Below, piece after piece: positions 1-5,151 of a DNA stretch of 6,892 nt (its first letter is position 1; each line of letters begins with the position of its first letter). Made by a program: the position numbers and the translations under genes. Source of the stretch: DATKXO01 sp035528995 (GTDB taxonomy: Bacteria; Planctomycetota; Phycisphaerae; UBA1845); NCBI GenBank assembly GCA_035528995.1, contig DATKXO010000260.1, positions 1-6,892 of the forward strand, in the 5' to 3' direction. The notes below the pieces were generated by a model. It was given only the letters and a program-made list of their open reading frames with translations, was not told where the DNA came from and ran no database searches.

Positions 1-192
1 CTCCCACCAGGGGGCCTCGTTCGGGTCGATCATTAGGATATCGGCCGGTCCGGTGTTCGAGGAGGACGGTTGGGCGGGCAAGGGCTCGGTCGCCGCCAGC
101 CGGTAGATTCCCCATCCCATGACAGGTAGCAAGAGGATGGCGATCAGGGCCGACGAACGATTCGGGCGGCGCAGATCGCGGGTCTGGTCCAC
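1..192 (-). CDS. Membrane-anchored protein of unknown function, N-terminal part only
   Basis: This open frame runs off the left edge; only its first 64 codons are visible. I do not recognise the family. The visible protein has a basic, Arg-rich start (residues 5-12, about RDLRRPNR), one hydrophobic segment at about residues 14-31 (SALIAILLLPVMGWGIYRL), then a Pro/Ser-rich linker (residues 36-50) leading into a more structured stretch (ADILMIDPNEAPWW). That layout suggests an inner-membrane signal anchor with the bulk of the protein outside the cytoplasm. The start is uncertain: GTG at 192 sits just before the basic stretch but has no good ribosome binding site, and an in-frame TTG at 246, two bases after the upstream stop, would add 18 residues. 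It lies 55 bases downstream of the GH10-like gene on the same strand and is probably co-transcribed with it. Confidence 0.6.
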   Translation of the reverse strand, partial: MDQTRDLRRPNRSSALIAILLLPVMGWGIYRLAATEPLPAQPSSSNTGPADILMIDPNEAPWWE

Positions 193-247
193 GCACCGGG
201 CGTGAGCGCCCCGAGTTGGCGGATTCGGGCTGGAATCGGGCTTCAAG

Positions 248-1750
248 TCAGCGACCGTTGCCCAGAAGTTTCTTCCGCATGGCCACGAGCTGTTTGTAGG
301 CCGGCTTCGGCGTCAGGTCTCGGCGCAACAGTCCTCCGTGGGGCAGGTAGTGTCCCTGCGTGTCGGAGAGGTCTCGCCAGGTGACGGTATCGACGGCCGG
401 CTTGGACAGTGCGATCTGGTAGAAGGTCTGCAACCAGCGGGACTGGAGCTCCTCGCTCCATTGCCCGCGCCACTGCCCGCCGTTGTCGATGGACACGGTG
501 CCGCCCCAGGCGTCTTCCTTGTCGACGGTCGTGCTGGAGGGCACCTGGACGCCGGTGATGTGCAGGGGCTTGCCGCGTCCGCTGAAGCGGTCGATCATGG
601 AGGAGACCTGGAACATGTCGCGAACGTACATCCCGTCGAGCCCGAGGCCGAAGTAGAACTGCAGCCCGAAGGCGTCGAAGTTGATTCCGCTCTGGATGGC
701 CATGTCGGCGTAGAGCATGGGGGGGATGGTGCGCTGGTTGCGGGCGTAGTACTCGCCCCAGGGTGCGACCATGTCCACGATGGTGGTGGACTGGGGCAGG
801 AGCTGCTTGACGACGGCGGCGGCCATGCGGGTCAGCTCCATGAGCTGCTCGAAGTTGAAGCTGATGGAGTTGGTGGCGTGGATGCCGTTGACCACGTCCC
901 AGGTATTGATGTACTGGCCGTAGCGGTTGACGACACGGCGGATGTGATCGTAGACCAGGTCGCGGATGCGCTCGAAGTCGTGCTCCCAGATGTAGAGCCA
1001 GTCGGGGAGGTTCTGCTCGGTGAAGTCGACCAGGCCGGAGCCCTTCATGGGGATGCGTTTCTTGGCCAGCCACTCGACCCAGGAATCCAGCGGCTTCCAG
1101 TTGAGCTCCTCCTCCTGGGGCTCGATCTGTCGCCAACTGATGGGCACGGTGACGAAGTCGCAGGCGGCGGCGAGCTGTTTGCGGTAGGTCTCGGAGGGGC
1201 TGAGCAGATCGACCTTGCATCCGAAGAGCAGCTTTCCGAAGCTGCCGTTCTCGCATCTGCGGGCCAGCCCGGTTCCGGCGTGTTGCAGGCTGAGGTCTTC
1301 GGCCACTTGAATGCTGAGGGCGAGCGACTCGTCGGCCAGGCGGGAGGCGGTGACCTCGTCGTCGGCCTGCAGGGCCTTGATCAGCAGGTCGCGGCAGTGG
1401 GCGACCCGCTCGGTGAGGGCTTCGGCGCACTTGGGGTCGTCGATTTCCCAGTCTTCCTGCTTGTGAGACAGTCGCATCAGTCGGCTGCGGGCAAGTTCGA
1501 GCTGCAGCAGGTAGGGCTTGTCCCGTTCCGGGAGGCGGGTGGTGTCGAGCATGATCCGGCCGAGGTCCTTGACGGGCCAGACGATGGCCAGACCGGCCGG
1601 TCCGGCCGCCCGTTTGTTGCAGCGGATCTCGCCGTCCTCGAACTCGATGTCGGCGCGGACCGGGACCCCGTCGCTGCCCAGGAGGTAAGCGCCGGTAAGG
1701 TCAACCGAGTCGGCCGGTTTGCCGTCGGAGAAAACCCGGAAGCGGAGCAT
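248..1750 (-). CDS. GH10 xylanase-like protein lacking both catalytic glutamates
   Basis: The protein has 500 residues. Residues 1-165 form a non-barrel region: a probable beta-rich part (1-70), then helices (80-155). From about 170 it follows a glycoside hydrolase family 10 barrel: FGKLLFGCKVD (171-181), WRQIEPQEEELNW (206-218) where GH10 has its Glu-Pro and Asn/Phe landmark, MKGSGLVDF (235-243) in place of RGHTLVWH, TWDVVNG (283-289), FDAFGLQFYF (358-367), LHITGVQV (396-403), VTWRDLSD (456-463) and GLLRRDLTPKPAY (473-485). GH10 enzymes use Glu in WDVVNE (acid/base) and ITE (nucleophile); both are Gly here (G289 and G400, codon GGC each). The substrate-binding ENxMKW motif, the His of GHTLVW and the His of GLQxH are also absent. 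No signal peptide is visible, so a cytoplasmic location is likely. Xylan hydrolysis by the GH10 mechanism is not expected; a binding, sensory or otherwise changed role is inference. A GAAGG site at 1757-1761 supports the ATG start. Confidence 0.85.
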   Translation of the reverse strand: MLRFRVFSDGKPADSVDLTGAYLLGSDGVPVRADIEFEDGEIRCNKRAAGPAGLAIVWPVKDLGRIMLDTTRLPERDKPYLLQLELARSRLMRLSHKQEDWEIDDPKCAEALTERVAHCRDLLIKALQADDEVTASRLADESLALSIQVAEDLSLQHAGTGLARRCENGSFGKLLFGCKVDLLSPSETYRKQLAAACDFVTVPISWRQIEPQEEELNWKPLDSWVEWLAKKRIPMKGSGLVDFTEQNLPDWLYIWEHDFERIRDLVYDHIRRVVNRYGQYINTWDVVNGIHATNSISFNFEQLMELTRMAAAVVKQLLPQSTTIVDMVAPWGEYYARNQRTIPPMLYADMAIQSGINFDAFGLQFYFGLGLDGMYVRDMFQVSSMIDRFSGRGKPLHITGVQVPSSTTVDKEDAWGGTVSIDNGGQWRGQWSEELQSRWLQTFYQIALSKPAVDTVTWRDLSDTQGHYLPHGGLLRRDLTPKPAYKQLVAMRKKLLGNGR

Positions 1751-1756
1751 TGGAGG

Positions 1757-1761
1757 CCTTC
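1757..1761 (-). promoter_or_regulatory. Ribosome binding site of the GH10-like gene
   Basis: GAAGG on the minus strand, six bases before the ATG at 1750. It supports that start over any internal one. Confidence 0.5.
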
Positions 1762-1855
1762 AGATAAAAAGTTATGACAATCTATGAGGCCGGGTTACCG
1801 CAAGCTTCCGGCTGCCTCTGGCTCCCCCGGTGGTCCGGGCTCCCCATGACATGCC

Positions 1856-1884
1856 ATTATGCCTGGTTTGCGACGGATCGTCGA
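1856..1884 (-). promoter_or_regulatory. Candidate sigma70-type promoter for the GH10-like gene
   Basis: On the minus strand, TCGACG (1884-1879) and CATAAT (1861-1856) are separated by 17 bases, matching the -35 and -10 consensus at 4 of 6 and 5 of 6 positions. Transcription would begin near 1849 and leave a leader of about 98 bases before the GH10-like gene. The consensus is the E. coli one, and this organism's preferences are unknown. If real, the GH10-like gene is not simply a passenger of the upstream dehydrogenase. The rest of the 203-base gap (1751-1953) shows no gene. A CCCGG-TGGT-CCGGG hairpin at 1826-1839 falls inside the predicted leader but has no U-run. Confidence 0.3.
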
Positions 1885-1894
1885 GTCCCGGCGG

Positions 1895-1908
1895 ACAAAT
1901 TTGTACAA
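1895..1908. promoter_or_regulatory. AT-rich palindrome, candidate operator
   Basis: ACAAATTTGT (1895-1904) is a perfect 10-base palindrome, and it overlaps a second perfect palindrome, TTGTACAA (1901-1908). It stands out in very GC-rich surroundings and ends about ten bases upstream of the candidate -35 box at 1879-1884. This position suits a repressor or activator site, or an UP-like element. No particular regulator family can be named from the sequence. Confidence 0.3.
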
Positions 1909-1953
1909 CGCCGGGGTTGCTCGGGTGCGGGGCGTGAAAGGCCTGCTCGGCCC

Positions 1954-2913
1954 TCACGTCACGGGGTGATCGGGTTTGCGCCCGGACAGGACGGCCAGGA
2001 GGTCGGAGGCGGCCATCTTGGCCATCCGCGAGCGCGTCGGGCCGGTGGCGCTGCCCAGATGCGGCAGGCAGACCACATTATCGAGTTGGGCCAACTCGGG
2101 GGGGATGGCCGGCTCGCGTTCATACACATCCAGGCCCGCGGCAGCGATGGTCCCGTTTTTCAGGGCCGCGACCAGGGCCTGCTCGTCCACCACCGGCCCG
2201 CGGGAGGTGTTGATCAGAACGGCCGTCGGTTTCATCTGCTGCAACTCGGTCTTGGAGATCAGGTGCCGGGTGTCGTCGGTCAGGGGCGTGTGCAGGCTGA
2301 CGAAATCGCTTTCAGCCAGGCAGGTGTTGAGGTCCACGCGTCGAGCGCCGATGGCGTCCAGCTTCGGATTATCGTGATCGTCGACGTATCGGACGTTCAT
2401 GCGGAAGCCGGTGGAGCGTAAGCCCACGGCGGTTCCGATTCGGCCGGCGCCGACGATGCCCAGCGTGGTATCCGCGATCGGCAGGCCGTGCATCTGCATC
2501 GGGCTCCATCCGGTCCACTCACCGGTGAGTGCGAAGCGGTGGCCCTCGACCACTCTCCTGGCGGCGGCCAGGAGCAAGGCCCAGGCCAGGTCGGCCGTGG
2601 CGTCGGTCAGCACGCCGGGCGTGTTGGTGACGGCGATGCCCAGGCGTCGGGCGGCGGGCAGGTCGATGTGGTCGGTGCCGGCGCCGTAGCAGGCGAAGAC
2701 GCGGCATTGCGGTCCGGCGGCCTGGAGTACGTCGGCGTCCACCCGCTCGCCGATGGTGCACAGGACGCCGTCGCGCCCGCCGACGCCCTCGATCAACTCG
2801 GCTTTGGTGGGCGGGCGGTCTCCGGGGCCGACGTCGAGCGTCGTGCAGTGTGGTTTGAGCAGGTCGATGCCGGCCTGCGGGATGGGGACGAACACGAAGA
2901 CGTTGTAGCCCAT
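1954..2913 (-). CDS. D-isomer-specific 2-hydroxyacid dehydrogenase (glyoxylate/hydroxypyruvate reductase type)
   Basis: The protein has 319 residues, normal for this family, whose members reversibly reduce 2-keto acids such as glyoxylate or hydroxypyruvate to D-2-hydroxy acids with NAD(P)H in the cytoplasm. The family's split arrangement is clear: a substrate domain with the loop YGAGTDHID (76-84), then the Rossmann domain with GAGRIG (155-160), then INTSRGPVVDE (234-244) and LPHLGSAT (283-290). The catalytic triad is present as R238, E267 (in YEREP) and H285. An Asp (D178), 18 residues after the last glycine of GAGRIG, matches the Asp of NAD-dependent relatives, so NADH preference is inferred. 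The run GEWTGWSPMQMHG (131-143) resembles glyoxylate reductases, but the exact substrate cannot be fixed. The ATG at 2913 was chosen because GAGGA lies eight bases upstream; longer frames would run into the control region and the opposing purC. It is divergent from purC. Confidence 0.9.
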   Translation of the reverse strand: MGYNVFVFVPIPQAGIDLLKPHCTTLDVGPGDRPPTKAELIEGVGGRDGVLCTIGERVDADVLQAAGPQCRVFACYGAGTDHIDLPAARRLGIAVTNTPGVLTDATADLAWALLLAAARRVVEGHRFALTGEWTGWSPMQMHGLPIADTTLGIVGAGRIGTAVGLRSTGFRMNVRYVDDHDNPKLDAIGARRVDLNTCLAESDFVSLHTPLTDDTRHLISKTELQQMKPTAVLINTSRGPVVDEQALVAALKNGTIAAAGLDVYEREPAIPPELAQLDNVVCLPHLGSATGPTRSRMAKMAASDLLAVLSGRKPDHPVT

Positions 2914-2921
2914 GGTCGGTT

Positions 2922-2926
2922 TCCTC
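2922..2926 (-). promoter_or_regulatory. Ribosome binding site of the 2-hydroxyacid dehydrogenase
   Basis: GAGGA on the minus strand, eight bases before ATG 2913. It decides the start: the in-frame ATG at 2928 overlaps this site and has no comparable motif of its own. Confidence 0.6.
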
Positions 2927-2936
2927 ATAGAGTGCT

Positions 2937-2964
2937 GGGACATCCAATCGGCGTCGAGTATAAG
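2937..2964 (+). promoter_or_regulatory. Candidate promoter for purC (and possibly the purC-aroC-AsmA operon)
   Basis: GGGACA (2937-2942) and TATAAG (2959-2964) are separated by 16 bases, with 4 of 6 and 5 of 6 consensus matches. Transcription would start near 2971, about 43 bases before the purC start. It lies in the 100-base divergent gap and overlaps the dehydrogenase promoter candidate on the other strand. No obvious PurR-like or riboswitch structure was recognised in the leader. Confidence 0.35.
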
Positions 2965-2984
2965 GACGCAGGCGCCCGCGACAA
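2957..2984 (-). promoter_or_regulatory. Candidate promoter for the dehydrogenase gene
   Basis: On the minus strand, TTGTCG (2984-2979) and TATACT (2962-2957) are 16 bases apart, with 4 of 6 and 5 of 6 consensus matches. Transcription would start near 2950, giving a leader of about 37 bases. Its -10 box shares the TATA core with the opposing purC promoter candidate. Confidence 0.35.
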
Positions 2985-2999
2985 CCATGTCACGCATGC

Positions 3000-3005
3000 G
3001 GAGGG
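3000..3005 (+). promoter_or_regulatory. Ribosome binding site of purC
   Basis: GGAGGG, eight bases before ATG 3014. Two further in-frame ATGs (2987 and 2996) lie upstream but have no such site, so this motif picks 3014. Confidence 0.65.
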
Positions 3006-3013
3006 ACGGCAGT

Positions 3014-3928
3014 ATGACGGCCGACGAGCATACGGTTGTGTGCGAAACGAACCTGCCCGGGTTGGAGCGACGGCAGGGCAAGGTGCGCGACGTGTACGAC
3101 CTGGGGGACGAGGTTCTGCTGGTGGCCACCGATCGGATCAGCGCCTACGACGTGGTGCTGCCCACGTCGATTCCCGGGAAGGGGGTGATGCTGACGCGGA
3201 TCAGCGGGTTCTGGTTCGACTGGCTGGGGGGGTCGGTGCGGCATCATTTGATCGAGGTGATCGAGGGGCGGGCCCCGGCCGGTCTGGAGGATCACCTCGA
3301 CCAGCTTCGCGGCCGGACCATGCGCTGCCGGAAGACCGAGGTGGTGCCGATCGAGTGCGTGGTCCGCGGCTATCTGGCCGGCTCGGGGTGGAAGGACTAT
3401 CAGCGCACGGGCGCCGTGTGCGGGATCGATCTGCCGCGGGGGTTGCGACAGTGCCAGCAACTGCCCGAGCCGATCTTCACGCCGGCCACCAAGGCCACCG
3501 AGGGACACGACGAGAACATCCCGTTCGAGCGAGCGTGCGAAGTCGTCGGTGACGAGGTGATGTCACTGTTGCGCGAGCGGAGCATCGCGATCTACCGCCG
3601 GGCGGCCGAGTACGCCCGATCGCGCGGCATCATCATCGCCGACACCAAGTTCGAGTGGGGGAAGGCGGCCGGCGCCGACGGTCGAGAGGAATACATCCTG
3701 ATCGACGAGGTTCTGACTCCGGACTCGTCGCGTTTCTGGCCGGCGGAGGAGTACGAGGCCGGGCGCGACCAGGACAGCTTCGACAAGCAATACGTGCGGA
3801 ACTACCTGATGGGTCTGGTCGAGTCCGGCAGATGGGACAAGACGGCGCCGGGGCCGGAGCTGCCCGAGGAGATCGTGCGCAACACGGCGGCCAGGTACCG
3901 CGAGGCGCTGGCGCGGCTGATGTCGTAG
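3014..3928 (+). CDS. purC: Phosphoribosylaminoimidazole-succinocarboxamide synthase (SAICAR synthase)
   Basis: PurC joins CAIR and L-aspartate, using ATP, to make SAICAR in de novo purine synthesis; it is cytoplasmic. The 304-residue protein carries the family motifs in order: GKVRDVYDLGD (22-32) and DRISAYDVVLP (40-50) at the N-terminal nucleotide-binding part, SIPGKG (52-57), VVPIECVVRGYLAGSGW (110-126), LPEPIFTPATK (150-160), GHDENI (164-169), IADTKFEWG (208-216), LIDEVLTPDSSRFW (229-242) and DKQYVRNYL (257-265). Its length of about 300 residues matches the longer Ade1-like form rather than the roughly 240-residue E. coli form. No key motif is missing. The start at 3014 is set by GGAGGG eight bases upstream; the frame is open further 5' to 2912 but that part overlaps the divergent control region. 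It is first in a likely operon, 43 bases ahead of aroC. Confidence 0.97.
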   Translation: MTADEHTVVCETNLPGLERRQGKVRDVYDLGDEVLLVATDRISAYDVVLPTSIPGKGVMLTRISGFWFDWLGGSVRHHLIEVIEGRAPAGLEDHLDQLRGRTMRCRKTEVVPIECVVRGYLAGSGWKDYQRTGAVCGIDLPRGLRQCQQLPEPIFTPATKATEGHDENIPFERACEVVGDEVMSLLRERSIAIYRRAAEYARSRGIIIADTKFEWGKAAGADGREEYILIDEVLTPDSSRFWPAEEYEAGRDQDSFDKQYVRNYLMGLVESGRWDKTAPGPELPEEIVRNTAARYREALARLMS

Positions 3929-3935
3929 ACTTGCA

Positions 3936-3963
3936 TTGGCGCCCGGTGCTACGTGTCTATGAT
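3936..3963 (+). promoter_or_regulatory. Weak candidate internal promoter before aroC
   Basis: TTGGCG (3936-3941) and TATGAT (3958-3963) are 16 bases apart, with 4 of 6 and 5 of 6 consensus matches, in the 43-base gap between purC and aroC. Predicted initiation near 3970 would leave almost no leader before ATG 3972, so either the transcript is nearly leaderless or the match is chance. Confidence 0.2.
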
Positions 3964-3969
3964 AGGCGG
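3964..3969 (+). promoter_or_regulatory. Ribosome binding site of aroC
   Basis: AGGCGG just before the aroC ATG at 3972; the AGG core lies five bases from the start codon. The spacing is short but the protein start motif leaves no doubt about the start. Confidence 0.45.
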
Positions 3970-3971
3970 GC

Positions 3972-5147
3972 ATGGGCTTGCTGGATTATCGTACGGCCGG
4001 TGAATCGCATGGGGCGGCGGTCGTCGTGTTGATCGAGGGCATGCCGGCCGGCGTGCCGCTGGACGTCGACAAGGTCAACGCGGAGCTGCGCCGTCGTCAG
4101 GGCGGCTACGGGCGCGGCGGGCGGCAGCGGATCGAGCAGGACACCCTGGAAGTACTGTCCGGCGTGCGGCAGGGCAGGACCATCGGGTCGCCCATCGCTG
4201 CGCGGATCACCAATCGCGACTACCGCATCGACGAAGCCCCACCCGTGCATCGTCCGCGCCCCGGTCACGCCGACCTGGCCGGCAGCGTCAAGTGGCTGAC
4301 CACCGACTGCCGCGAGACGCTGGAGCGAGCGTCGGCTCGCGAGACGGCCGGTCGGGTCGCGGCGGGCGCGATTGCCAAATGCCTGCTCGACGAGTTCGGG
4401 ATCGATGTCGTCGGGTTCGTCGTGCAGATCGGGTCGTTTATCGCCCATGCGGACGACGGTCTGTCGGCCGACGAGCTGCGCAAGGCCCGCGACGCCAACG
4501 AGGTCTATTGCCCGGATCGCACGGTGGTCAAACCGATGACCGACACCATCCGCGAGGCCAAGAAGAACAAGGACACGTGCGGGGGAATCGTGGAGGTGCG
4601 CGTCCTGGGTGTGCCGCCGGGGCTGGGCAGTTGCTGGCGTTGGCAGGACAAGCTGGACGGGCGGCTGATGCAGGCGGTGGGATCGATCCAGGCGTTCAAG
4701 GGCGTCGAGATCGGGCTGGGCTTCGGTTGCGCGGAGCGTCCGGGGAGCCAGGTTCACGACGAGATCGACTACGATGCCGCGCAACGCGACAGGCCGTCGC
4801 TGGGGTTCGTCCGTCGCAGCAACAACGCCGGGGGCCTGGAAGGGGGCATGACCAACGGCCAGCCGATCGTCCTGCGCGGGGTGATGAAACCGATCAGCAC
4901 GCTGCTCCGCGGGCTGGACAGCGTCAATCTGAACACGAAGCAGGCCGAGCGGTCCGACTACGAACGCAGCGACGTGTGCGCGGTTCCGGCCGCCAGCGTA
5001 GTGGCCGAGAACGTGACGGCGTTCGAGATCGCCCGGGCGCTGCTGGAGAAGTTCGCCGGCGACACGCTGGGCGAGGTGCGGGCGGCTTACGATTACTACG
5101 TCACGACCGCCCGACGGCTGGGTGCCAACCCGGACGCGAACGAGTAG
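3972..5147 (+). CDS. aroC: Chorismate synthase
   Basis: AroC removes phosphate from EPSP to give chorismate, the last shikimate-pathway step, and needs reduced FMN. The 391-residue protein has the full family set: GESHG (10-14) near the N-terminus, RRQGGYGRGGRQRIEQD (41-57), GSPIAARITNRDY (72-84), RPGHADLAG (96-104), RETLERASARETAGR (114-128), RSNNAGGLEGGMTNGQPI (282-299) and ERSDVCAVPAASVV (331-344). H13, H99 and D334 match the conserved catalytic His, His and Asp. The form EGGMTNG and the length resemble the Bacillus-type enzyme more than the shorter E. coli one. Whether it reduces its own flavin or relies on a separate reductase cannot be told. It follows purC by 43 bases and precedes the AsmA-like gene by 4 bases, so translational coupling with the latter is likely. 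Confidence 0.97.
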   Translation: MGLLDYRTAGESHGAAVVVLIEGMPAGVPLDVDKVNAELRRRQGGYGRGGRQRIEQDTLEVLSGVRQGRTIGSPIAARITNRDYRIDEAPPVHRPRPGHADLAGSVKWLTTDCRETLERASARETAGRVAAGAIAKCLLDEFGIDVVGFVVQIGSFIAHADDGLSADELRKARDANEVYCPDRTVVKPMTDTIREAKKNKDTCGGIVEVRVLGVPPGLGSCWRWQDKLDGRLMQAVGSIQAFKGVEIGLGFGCAERPGSQVHDEIDYDAAQRDRPSLGFVRRSNNAGGLEGGMTNGQPIVLRGVMKPISTLLRGLDSVNLNTKQAERSDYERSDVCAVPAASVVAENVTAFEIARALLEKFAGDTLGEVRAAYDYYVTTARRLGANPDANE

Positions 5148-5151
5148 CCCG

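Noticed and set aside
338..1777. 479-codon plus-strand open frame opposite the GH10-like gene
   Set aside because: The product is a Gly/Val/Asp/Leu-rich shadow without recognisable motifs, while the minus strand encodes clear GH10 barrel landmarks over the same bases.
1930..1953. Possible terminator after the dehydrogenase (GGGCC-GAGCA-GGCCT followed by TTTC on the minus strand)
   Set aside because: The stem is only four to five pairs including a G-U, and the T-run is three bases, so it is too weak to call.
1774..2421. 215-codon plus-strand open frame crossing the 1751-1953 gap and the dehydrogenase 3' end
   Set aside because: Most of it is antisense to the conserved catalytic region of the dehydrogenase, it has no ribosome binding site, and its composition is that of a shadow frame.
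2914..3129. Longer dehydrogenase start at 3129 giving 391 residues
   Set aside because: The extra 72 residues are Ser/Arg-rich, overlap purC in antisense and cross the divergent promoter region. ATG 2913 has a good ribosome binding site and yields the normal family length.
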